DNA of 15,176 nt. Origin: an uncultured Clostridia bacterium. Its GTDB lineage: Bacteria > Bacillota > Clostridia > TANB77 > CAG-508. The stretch spans positions 1-15,176 of the forward strand of contig CANQMG010000032.1 in the NCBI GenBank assembly GCA_947624925.1, in the 5' to 3' direction. The translations under genes were made by a program, and so were the position numbers. Positions 7,930 through 14,212 of this stretch are shown piece by piece (within the stretch, counting starts at the first letter, position 1; each line of letters opens with the position of its first letter). A model generated the notes under the pieces. It was not told where the DNA came from. It saw only the letters and a list, made by a program, of their open reading frames with translations, and searched no databases.

Positions 7930-8916
7930 ATGAATAAATATAAATTAGCAATTGTTGGAGCAACAGGTGTGGTTGGCAGAACTGTTTTAAAGGTTTTGGA
8001 AGAAAAAAACTTACCTATTTCTGAATATATGCTTTTTGCTTCAAAAAAATCTGCAGGAAATAAGATTAAATTTTTTAATAAAGATTATTTGGTTCAAGAA
8101 CTAACTGAAAATTCTTTTGATTATGGATTTGATTTTGCAATTTTTTCCGCTGGTAGTGATATATCAAAAAAATTTAGTCCAATAGCTAGTTCTAAAGGAT
8201 GTATTGTTATAGATAATAGCAATGCTTTTAGAATGGATGAAAATGTTCCATTAGTTGTTCCAGAAGTAAATCCTGAAGAAATAAATATGAATAAAGGAAT
8301 TATTGCTAATCCTAATTGTTCCACAATTCAGGCTGTAGTTGCTTTAAAACCATTAGATAATAAATACAAAATAAAAAGGATTATATACTCTACATATCAA
8401 GCGGTATCAGGTGCTGGAAGGCAAGGAATTGAAGATTTACAAAACGGATATAAAAATATTATGCCTAAAAAATTTCCTCATCCTATATATAATAATTGTT
8501 TACCACATATAGATGTCTTTATGGAAAATAGATATACAAAAGAAGAACAAAAAATGATTAACGAAACCAGAAAAATACTAAAAAAACCTAATTTACCAAT
8601 AACAGCTACTGCAGTTCGAGTTCCAGTTGAAAACTCACATAGTGAGTCTATTAACATAGAATTTGAAAATGATTTTAACATTGATGATATCTTTTCTATT
8701 TTTAAAGAAGCTCCAGGAATTATACTAGCAGATGATATAGAAAATAATATATATCCTCTTGCCACTAATGCTAATGGTCAAGATAAAGTTTTAGTTGGTA
8801 GAATAAGGCGAGATTATAGTGTTAAATATGGATTAAACATTTGGGTAGTAGCAGATAATATAAGAAAAGGAGCAGCATCAAATGCAGTTCAAATTTTAGA
8901 AAAATTATGTAATTAG
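7930..8916 (+). CDS. asd: Aspartate-semialdehyde dehydrogenase
   Basis: This enzyme reduces L-aspartyl-4-phosphate to aspartate semialdehyde with NADPH. That is the branch point for lysine/diaminopimelate, threonine and methionine synthesis, so it feeds the peptidoglycan cross-bridge precursor. The 328-residue protein starts with the nucleotide-binding loop VGATGVVGRTVL (9-20). It carries the catalytic cysteine Cys130 in NPNCSTIQ, the glutamine in STYQAVSGAG and the substrate-binding histidine in VPVENSHSESI. Length and motifs match the bacterial family. ATG at 7930 follows a perfect AAGGAGG. The gene is divergent from ftsE across about 200 bases and ends in a strong terminator, so it is probably monocistronic. 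A possible weak promoter has TATAAA at 7898-7903, but no convincing -35. Confidence 0.97.
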   Translation: MNKYKLAIVGATGVVGRTVLKVLEEKNLPISEYMLFASKKSAGNKIKFFNKDYLVQELTENSFDYGFDFAIFSAGSDISKKFSPIASSKGCIVIDNSNAFRMDENVPLVVPEVNPEEINMNKGIIANPNCSTIQAVVALKPLDNKYKIKRIIYSTYQAVSGAGRQGIEDLQNGYKNIMPKKFPHPIYNNCLPHIDVFMENRYTKEEQKMINETRKILKKPNLPITATAVRVPVENSHSESINIEFENDFNIDDIFSIFKEAPGIILADDIENNIYPLATNANGQDKVLVGRIRRDYSVKYGLNIWVVADNIRKGAASNAVQILEKLCN

Positions 8917-8945
8917 CGGTAAATTACCGCTAATTTTCTTTTTAT
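8911..8945 (+). terminator. Intrinsic terminator of asd
   Basis: A 12-bp perfect inverted repeat (8911-8922 with 8924-8935, core TTAGCGGTAA/TTACCGCTAA) overlaps the asd stop codon and is followed by TTTTCTTTTT. It has strong intrinsic terminator character. Confidence 0.92.
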
Positions 8946-9032
8946 CTAATAAAAAGGTTACAATTGCTATTGTTTTTAAGATTTTCTTATTTTAGTTGGA
9001 AACTCAAATCGGTATTTTGTTCTTAAAAAATA

Positions 9033-9061
9033 TAGACTTATCTGTAATACTATGTTAAAAT
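9033..9061 (+). promoter_or_regulatory. Probable promoter of the tRNA-Gly gene
   Basis: TAGACT (9033-9038), a 17-base spacer and TAAAAT (9056-9061) would start transcription a few bases before the tRNA at 9073. The -35 matches the consensus at 4 of 6 positions and the -10 at 5 of 6. The perfect TATAAT at 9067-9072 abuts the tRNA and is too close to serve as its promoter. Confidence 0.5.
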
Positions 9062-9072
9062 TAATTTATAAT

Positions 9073-9146
<74 letters not shown>

Positions 9147-9190
9147 ATGACGTTTCTGTTCGAACTTTTATATAGAACAGATAGAAACAC

Positions 9191-9225
9191 AAATATCATT
9201 CTAAAAATGAATGGTATTTTTTATT
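9191..9225 (+). terminator. Terminator after tRNA-Gly
   Basis: An 11-bp stem (9191-9201 with 9209-9219, one G-T pair) and a 7-base loop are followed by a T-rich run (9217-9222). Just before it, TGTTC (9157-9161) and GAACA (9175-9179) within GTTTC/GAAAC flanks could form a further imperfect hairpin. Confidence 0.7.
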
Positions 9226-9467
9226 TTCAGTATATACTACATTTTTACCTGAGTTTTGTACCATTGTTCAAAACTCCTAGAGGGTTTGTACTTATGACAA
9301 AGTCAAAGTTCGTAGCTAACTAGGAATTTCCAATGAGGTTCTTAACTGAAATTAAAATTAATATATTTTTTTACATGCAAGTAGTGACAAGAACAAACTA
9401 AGAACAAAATCAAGTAATATTATATTTATTTAATAATGCAAAAATTTAATAAAAAAGGAAAAATTAA
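9226..9467. other. Non-coding stretch between tRNA-Gly and dinD
   Basis: These ~240 bases carry no reading frame with a start and binding site on either strand. I see no integrase remnant, no repeat of the tRNA 3' end and no recognisable RNA. The stretch is AT-rich and ends at the dinD promoter. Confidence 0.5.
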
Positions 9468-9496
9468 TTGACTTTTGCAAACAATTGTTTTATAAT
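9468..9496 (+). promoter_or_regulatory. dinD promoter with a palindrome in the spacer
   Basis: TTGACT (9468-9473), a 17-base spacer and a perfect TATAAT (9491-9496) form a strong promoter. The spacer ends in the perfect 12-bp palindrome AAACAATTGTTT (9479-9490), well placed for a repressor. It has the arrangement of the Gram-positive LexA site (GAAC-N4-GTTC), but with A and T in place of the outer G and C, so LexA binding is uncertain. Confidence 0.8.
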
Positions 9497-9541
9497 AATA
9501 TCTGAATAATAATAAAATATTAAAAATGGAGATGATATTTT

Positions 9542-10377
9542 ATGAAAGGAATAGATATAAACAATAAAACTTTTGAAGATATTAAACATACTGAAGAAAA
9601 TGGTGTTGAATTTTGGTATGCGAGAGAACTTATGTCTATTTTACAATATTCTAATTGGCAAAATTTTGAAAAAATAATTGATAAGGCTAAAATATCTTGT
9701 GAAAATAGCGATATAAATGCAATTGACCATTTTACTGACATCAATAAAATGGTTAAAATCGGCTCAGGAGCATATAGAGAACAAATTGATTTCAAATTAA
9801 CTAGATATGCTTGTTATCTAATAGCACAAAATGGAGATAGCAGAAAAAAGGTAATTGCACTTGCCCAAACTTATTTTGCTGTTCAAACCAGAAAACAAGA
9901 AATTACAGAAAAAGAATATAGTATGCTTACTGAAGATGAAAAGAGATTTTATCAAAGAAATTTAACGAGAAAGGGCAATTATTCTCTTAATCAAACTGCA
10001 AAAAAATCTGGAGTTAAAAATTTTGATAAATTTCATAATGCTGGTTATAAGGGTTTATATAATGGAGAGACTGCTGATGACATTGCAAAAAGAAAAGGGC
10101 TAAGATATAGAGAAGATATATTAGATAATATGGGAAGTGAAGAACTTGCAGCAAATTTCAAATTTATTTCGTATTACACAAACTGAATCAAGACTAAAAA
10201 AAGATAAAGTAGATAGTGAAAAAAGAGCATGCGATACTCATAATAAAATTGGTAAAATAGTTAGAAAAGCGATTAAAGAAGCTGGACGGAACTATGCCAG
10301 AGGATTTACCAACACCTAAAAAAAGTTTAAAACAACTAGAAAAAGAAAAGAGTAAAAAATTAAAAAAAATTTTTTGA
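9542..10377 (+). pseudogene. dinD: DNA-damage-inducible protein D (dinD), frameshifted twice
   Basis: In E. coli DinD is an SOS-induced protein reported to inhibit RecA filament activity. The first frame (9542-10186, 214 codons) carries family blocks: FWYARELMSILQYSNWQNFE, KISCENS, HFTDINKMVKIGSGA, RYACYLIAQNGD, QTYFAVQTRKQE, GLYNGET and MGSEELAAN. The match then moves to the +1 frame (LFRITQTESRLKKDKVDSE, ending KAIKEAG) and again to the third frame (GTMPEDLPTPKKSLKQLEKE) up to TGA at 10375-10377. The first break is an exact tandem duplication of CAAATTT (10152-10158 and 10159-10165). The second is an extra C at 10287 (GGACGGA in place of GGAGGA). Removing these 8 bases restores one frame of 275 residues, close to the 274 I recall for E. 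coli DinD. The binding site is GGAG before 9542. As read, only a 214-residue truncated protein would be made. Confidence 0.9.
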
Positions 10378-10402
10378 CAAAGCTAAAATTTTATGGTATT
10401 CT
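10374..10402 (+). promoter_or_regulatory. Promoter overlapping the dinD stop codon
   Basis: A perfect TTGACA (10374-10379) is separated by exactly 17 bases from TATTCT (10397-10402). It contains the last codon of dinD. The predicted start (about 10408-10410) lies at the foot of the hairpin annotated next. Confidence 0.7.
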
Positions 10403-10407
10403 ATAGA

Positions 10408-10460
10408 AGAGGCATAAGTAGTTCCTAATTTTTGGCCTTTACTACTCGCCTCTTTTTTTA
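10408..10460 (+). ncRNA. Very short RNA / attenuator ending in an intrinsic terminator
   Basis: Directly after the promoter comes a hairpin: GAGGC (10409-10413) pairs with GCCTC, and AGTAGT pairs with ACTACT, around a loop of about 17 bases holding TTCCTAATTTTTGGCC. Seven Ts follow. A transcript starting at the predicted site would be only about 50 nt and would consist of the terminator hairpin itself. It could be a tiny regulatory RNA, an attenuator in the leader of the downstream gene, or simply the dinD terminator with a fortuitous promoter. The hairpin is clear; the function is inferred. Confidence 0.5.
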
Positions 10461-10503
10461 TATATAATGCTTAATGTGAATATATATTAAGGAAGGAATG
10501 ATG

Positions 10504-10667
10504 ATGCAAATGAATAATAAAAATAAAGCTATTATGAAATTATTCAAAGCATACTTGTTAGAGGATAATATTGAAGAAAAAAGTGATATTTTAGACAAGG
10601 AATCTTTAAAAAAGCGGAGTTCTTATAAAAAAGAATTGTCCAAAAGATATTATAGACTTGGCTTGTG
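10504..10667 (+). pseudogene. Frameshifted 5' end of the downstream TerD-like gene
   Basis: The run ATGATGATGCAAATG (10498-10512) follows AAGGAAGG (10489-10496), a good binding site; ATG at 10504 has the best spacing. The frame reads MQMNNKNKAIMKLFKAYLLE and continues to ESLKKRSS before stopping with TGA at 10665-10667. The downstream large gene is open in another frame and has no proper start of its own. Removing one A from the A6 run near 10607-10612 joins the frames as ESLK-SGVLIKKNCPKDIIDLACELWG, giving a protein of about 667 residues. This is therefore the true N-terminus, cut off by a 1-nt insertion. Confidence 0.72.
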
Positions 10668-12508
10668 AATTATGGGGAAAAGATGGCTTTTTATTAAATC
10701 AAACTTTTCATAAGTCTTTTAATACAGTTGTAGAAACATCGCAAGAAGAATTAATGATACAACAAATTATTCATTATATAACAACATATGGTTTTGAAGC
10801 AATTGGAGAATATAATGAAAAGTTTGTGTACATACCAAGTGAAAAATTAGAAATTCCAGAATTAAAAGATGATTTAAAACTTTTAAAAATAGAAGGGATT
10901 TTCAAAGAAGATTTACAAAAAAAAATTTGGACATTATGCAAAAGCTCAATTCCTTTATCTAAGGATTCAATAGAAAATATTATAGAATTATCTGATTATA
11001 TAGAAATAACCAAGGATAATATAGATAGTATCAAAAATAAAGAAGTAAAAACAGCGTTATACAATAAATTGGGCATATTACCAGAAAAACCAGAAGAATT
11101 TTTTAAATATTTAATATATATTTTAACAGGAAAAACATTAGTTATAAAAGATAAAACAACAATTCAAGCATTAAAACTATGCGATAGAAATAAGGCTTTA
11201 AAATTAATTTCACTTTATAATGAACAATATAGTATAAAAAGATTATCTGAAATATTTAATAGATTTAAGCCATTATTTTTGGCATTGAAAACTAGCCAAG
11301 AAGAAAACTCAAATTCATTAAAGACTCATGTATTGAATTTATTTAAAAATAAATCAAATATACCAGTAAAAAATGAGGAACAGGTCAAGAATCTAAATGA
11401 AGATGAAATTAAATTAAATGCTATAATAAACAAAGTATCACATTTAAGTAAAAAATATCATAAGCCAATGAAGAAAAATGACTTAGATGTATTTATTGAA
11501 TGGTGCTGTAAACATGAAACAGAAAATAACTTTGAAGAACAATTAAAAGAAAAATTAGAAAATGCAGGAATTTGGAGAGTTATTAAATTAAAAAACTATT
11601 TGCAATATGAAGAAACAAAATCAACTCAGCATGTATATAAGATAAGAAATGGAAAAGCTTGGATACAAAATGACTGTAAGAAATTTAACTATAATCCCAA
11701 TAATGTATTAAAAATATTAGACACTATAATAATTAATAAACTTAAAAATAATGTTTATGGTAAGAAAGTTTACTTAGATGAAGATCTAGATTTAAAATTA
11801 CCACAATCAGAAAAACAATTTATAGGAAATATTCCATTTGGTTCTAGCTTAACTATTGATAAAGAAAATTTATTATTTGCTATACAATGGTTTAATGCTG
11901 AAAATAATAGAGTTGATTTAGATTTAAAACTAATATCGAATAATTACGAAATTGGATGGAATGCAAATTATAAAGAAACAGATAAATTAATTTTTTCGGG
12001 AGATGTAACAGATGCTCCTTATCCAAATGGAGCGACAGAATGCATATATGTGGATAAGACAATCGGAGAAACAATATTTAGTTTAAAAATTAATAATTAT
12101 ACTAATTATATAGATAATATAGAATATGATATTATTATATCACAAGGAGATAAAAAGCTATTAAAAAATAATTATATAATAAATCCAAATGATATTATAG
12201 TAAAAATACCTAAAAATAAAATTGAAAAAGGGAAATCAGAACATTCAATTGGAACAATTGTAGTAGATGATAAAAACGTAAAATTAATATTTACTGACTT
12301 GTGTACAGCTAACAGAATGGTTTCTTCAAACAATGAACTTGAAGATATCTTACGTGAATTTATTGTCAAAGAAAGTCAGTGTAAATGTAGTTTAAAGGAT
12401 TATTTAGAAAAAGCTGGAGCAATGATTATAAATAATAGTGAATTAGGTGATATTAATTTAAGTATAAATAATCTAACAAAAGATTCATTAATCAATTTAT
12501 TTGCATAA
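10658..12508 (+). CDS. Large protein with a possible TerD-like domain, N-terminus lost to a frameshift
   Basis: I do not recognise a named family for the full protein. The frame stays open for 616 residues from a TTG at 10658 that has no binding site; in-frame sequence just upstream (GVLIKKNCPKDIID) also looks coding, so the natural start is in the other frame at 10504. The N-terminal half is helical and charged, with DGFLLNQTFHKSF and IIHYITTYGFEAIGEYNEKF. From about residue 395 to 500 the sequence resembles the beta-sandwich of TerD stress proteins: LLFAIQWFNAENNRVDLDLK, then IGWNANY, then FSGDVTDAPYPNGATE, with acidic residues that could bind calcium. TerD domains occur in tellurite/stress and predicted defence systems. 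No transmembrane segment or nuclease motif is visible. A clear terminator follows. The TerD assignment is tentative. Confidence 0.7.
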   Translation: MACELWGKDGFLLNQTFHKSFNTVVETSQEELMIQQIIHYITTYGFEAIGEYNEKFVYIPSEKLEIPELKDDLKLLKIEGIFKEDLQKKIWTLCKSSIPLSKDSIENIIELSDYIEITKDNIDSIKNKEVKTALYNKLGILPEKPEEFFKYLIYILTGKTLVIKDKTTIQALKLCDRNKALKLISLYNEQYSIKRLSEIFNRFKPLFLALKTSQEENSNSLKTHVLNLFKNKSNIPVKNEEQVKNLNEDEIKLNAIINKVSHLSKKYHKPMKKNDLDVFIEWCCKHETENNFEEQLKEKLENAGIWRVIKLKNYLQYEETKSTQHVYKIRNGKAWIQNDCKKFNYNPNNVLKILDTIIINKLKNNVYGKKVYLDEDLDLKLPQSEKQFIGNIPFGSSLTIDKENLLFAIQWFNAENNRVDLDLKLISNNYEIGWNANYKETDKLIFSGDVTDAPYPNGATECIYVDKTIGETIFSLKINNYTNYIDNIEYDIIISQGDKKLLKNNYIINPNDIIVKIPKNKIEKGKSEHSIGTIVVDDKNVKLIFTDLCTANRMVSSNNELEDILREFIVKESQCKCSLKDYLEKAGAMIINNSELGDINLSINNLTKDSLINLFA

Positions 12509-12530
12509 GCAAGATTCATTAAATCAAGAT

Positions 12531-12568
12531 AAAAAACTGATAGAGATTACTTGTATCAGTTTTTTATT
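12531..12568 (+). terminator. Terminator after the TerD-like gene
   Basis: AAAAAACTGATA (12531-12542) pairs perfectly with TATCAGTTTTTT (12554-12565) around an 11-base loop. The arms give an A-run before and a T-run after the stem, so it can work in both directions. Confidence 0.85.
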
Positions 12569-12630
12569 TATTATTGTATAATTATAAAAAATATGATAAA
12601 TTATTAAATATAAATCGAATTATATAAGAG

Positions 12631-12727
12631 AGCTTGAAACAAAGTGTGTCATTTTTCGCATACCTGTTTCGAAATCGCTCCAAATGTGCGATGGAAATTG
12701 GGACGCAGGCTGTCCGAATTTCCACAT
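12631..12727. repeat. REP-like multi-stem palindromic element upstream of the GNAT gene
   Basis: Three nested or adjacent inverted repeats lie here. GAAACA (12636-12641) pairs with TGTTTC (12665-12670). TCGCA (12656-12660) pairs with TGCGA (12687-12691). A 13-position arm (12692-12704) pairs with 12712-12724 with one mismatch around GCAGGCT. The final part, GTCC-N-AATTTCCACA, recurs after the GNAT gene. Base composition is more GC-rich than the surroundings. It resembles REP-type elements mobilised by RAYT transposases in Clostridia, but no transposase gene is in the window. Confidence 0.65.
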
Positions 12728-12755
12728 GATACAATTATAAAAGAGGAGTAATGTT

Positions 12756-13217
12756 ATGAATAATGATATTCAACTAATACCTTATACAGATGAAGATTAT
12801 GAATTTGTATACGAAGTAAAGAAAAATGCTTATAAAAAATATGTTGAAGAATGTTGGGGTTCTTGGATTGAAGAAGATCAAAGATCATACTTTGAAAAGT
12901 TTATAACAACAGTCAAAAATAATGCATATATAATCGTTGATGGAAATAAAAAGATAGGGTTTTATAATGGCGAAATATTAGATAACGGAAATTATGAAGT
13001 TGGAAATATTTGTATTATTCCCGAATATCAAGGCAAAGGCATTGGAACAAAACTTTTAAAAGAAAAACTAGAAGAAAATAAAGAAAGAGATATTGAGATT
13101 CAATATTTTAAACAAAATCCAGTTGGTTCATTATATGAAAGATTAGGCTTTGTTAAAAGTGGAGAAACACAGTTTCATTATCAAATGATTAGACAAAAAC
13201 AAGAAATTAAAAAATAA
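12756..13217 (+). CDS. GNAT-family N-acetyltransferase
   Basis: This 153-residue single-domain acetyltransferase transfers an acetyl group from acetyl-CoA to an amine; the substrate cannot be told from sequence. The acetyl-CoA-binding motif A is ICIIPEYQGKGIGTKLL (around 86-102), with the R/Q-x-x-G-x-G/A loop as QGKGIG. The C-terminal part NPVGSLYERLGFVKSGET is the usual motif B region, with the tyrosine and GF. The length is normal and the frame intact. ATG at 12756 follows GAGGAG at 7-base spacing. The gene is bracketed by related palindromic sequences, so it may have arrived or been rearranged as a unit. No terminator is obvious after it. Confidence 0.9.
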   Translation: MNNDIQLIPYTDEDYEFVYEVKKNAYKKYVEECWGSWIEEDQRSYFEKFITTVKNNAYIIVDGNKKIGFYNGEILDNGNYEVGNICIIPEYQGKGIGTKLLKEKLEENKERDIEIQYFKQNPVGSLYERLGFVKSGETQFHYQMIRQKQEIKK

Positions 13218-13231
13218 GCAAAATTATCAAA

Positions 13232-13267
13232 TAGGAAATTTGAAAAGAGAACCGTCCCAATTTCCAC
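13232..13267. repeat. REP-like sequence downstream of the GNAT gene
   Basis: AGGAAATT near 13232-13240 pairs with AATTTCC near 13259-13265, enclosing GAGAACCGTCCC. The right half (GTCCCAATTTCCACA) matches the end of the element at 12712-12727 with one difference. It directly abuts a truncated reading frame. Confidence 0.6.
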
Positions 13268-13483
13268 AATCCAGAACAAATACACCAAATATTAGATGAT
13301 ACAAATGTAATGATTGAAAAAATTATAATAAGACAAAAAAATTATCAGATTAGTCCAATAGATATTTGTAATGCAGGTAGAAATATTGCACAAAGCAATC
13401 CAGGCACATTATCAAATAGTGTAAGGAATTTTCAAAACTTGTTTTCTAGTATACTTAATAAAAACCAATCTCGAGAAAAATAA
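13268..13483 (+). pseudogene. 3' fragment of an unrecognised gene
   Basis: An open frame of 71 codons runs from 13268 to TAA at 13481-13483, reading NPEQIHQILDDTNVMIEKII near its start and QSNPGTLSNSVRNFQNLF near its end. It begins exactly where the REP-like sequence ends. It has no start codon or binding site there, and an in-frame stop occurs at 13241-13243. The codon use and composition look coding, so I read this as the C-terminal end of a gene whose front was lost. An internal ATG lies near 13310 but lacks a clear binding site. I do not recognise the family. Confidence 0.55.
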
Positions 13484-13555
13484 ATTTATTGATGTGAGGA
13501 AAAAATAGAAAATCTTAGTCAAAGATTAATAGAAGTTGAATATGTATTAAATAGA

Positions 13556-13948
13556 ATGAATGAACAAAATATAAAAAAAGTACCTAAAAAATTTTGGGAT
13601 TTTATAAATGAAAACAAAGATATTAATTATAATTTTAAATATGATGATAGTAAAAGTATATTAGAAAATAGTTTACATTTGGACTCAATAGCAATTTTGA
13701 CTTATATTAATATAAATTTTTTATTAGATTCTAAATCCAAAAAGGAAATGATTAAACTTTTAAAAGAAGATGAATTAATTGCCGAAGAAGAAAAAAGAAA
13801 GCGATATAATCCAGATACTATATTTAAAGATAAAGAAAAAAATATCGAGCAACCAATTAATAGTATGGAAATGATAGAATATAAAGAATCAATTTTAAAA
13901 AAGATAATTTTAAAAATAAAAAAATTTTTGGATAAACATAATTCATAA
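13556..13948 (+). CDS. Small charged protein of unknown function, start uncertain
   Basis: From the first standard start (ATG 13556) the frame gives 130 residues, very rich in Lys, Glu, Asn and Ile, with a charged helical C-terminus (KRKRYNPD, then ILKKIILKIKKFLDKHNS). No signal peptide or known motif is visible. That ATG has no binding site. The frame is open upstream and reads IENLSQRLIEVEYVLNR, preceded by GAGG at good spacing to an ATA codon at 13505. The original start was probably there, as an ATG now changed to ATA, or ATA is used inefficiently. The gene starts about 22 bases after the fragment at 13268-13483, so the two were probably an operon. I assign no function. Confidence 0.55.
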   Translation: MNEQNIKKVPKKFWDFINENKDINYNFKYDDSKSILENSLHLDSIAILTYININFLLDSKSKKEMIKLLKEDELIAEEEKRKRYNPDTIFKDKEKNIEQPINSMEMIEYKESILKKIILKIKKFLDKHNS

Positions 13949-14062
13949 AAGTAAGTTATAAAACAAAAAATCTGAACATTATACTAACTCAATTATTTAT
14001 TTTGTATAAATGGATATTTTTTAATAATATTAGATTTTTTGCATAAAATATATATATAATTG

Positions 14063-14091
14063 TTGACAAAGAATTCTTTTAATGTTACAAT
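14063..14091 (+). promoter_or_regulatory. Promoter of the structured RNA
   Basis: A perfect TTGACA (14063-14068), a 17-base spacer and TACAAT (14086-14091, 5 of 6) predict a start at about 14098-14100. No coding frame follows; a terminator is reached after about 115 nt. Confidence 0.85.
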
Positions 14092-14097
14092 TATTAT

Positions 14098-14212
14098 ACC
14101 AGAAGGATATAACCTTTGTTCGGTGTACAGACAATGTTAGATTGAAAAATTAAGTGTATTTTGAATACACCTACTTGTCTGGAAGAAGTCAGTTAGCTGA
14201 CTTCTTTTTTTT
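14098..14212 (+). ncRNA. Structured RNA convergent with the DUF3800 gene
   Basis: The promoter and terminator define a transcript of about 115 nt with no reading frame worth calling. Visible pairings are AAGG/CCTT (14103-14106 with 14113-14116); GTGTATT/AATACAC (14154-14160 with 14164-14170) with a 3-base loop; and CAGACAA/TTGTCTG (14128-14134 with 14175-14181), which would enclose it. The 5' end CCAGA (14099-14103) can instead pair with TCTGG (14178-14182), which overlaps the previous stem, so two folds compete. The terminator stem follows directly. Several 'DUF3800' RNA motifs next to DUF3800 genes were reported by comparative genomics, and this could be a member. I cannot tell which one, or what it does. 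Confidence 0.75.
14184..14212 (+). terminator. Intrinsic terminator of the structured RNA
   Basis: AGAAGTCAG (14184-14192), a TTAG loop and CTGACTTCT (14197-14205) are followed by a run of eight Ts (14205-14212). The run overlaps the stop codon of the convergent DUF3800 gene (14211-14213). Confidence 0.95.

Noticed and set aside
9067..9072. Perfect TATAAT just before tRNA-Gly
   Set aside because: It would start transcription inside the mature tRNA; the -35/-10 pair at 9033-9061 fits better.
10408..10503. Type III toxin-antitoxin RNA (ToxI-like repeats before a toxin gene)
   Set aside because: The layout of promoter, terminator and gene is suggestive, but there are no tandem RNA repeats and the downstream protein is far too large for a ToxN toxin.
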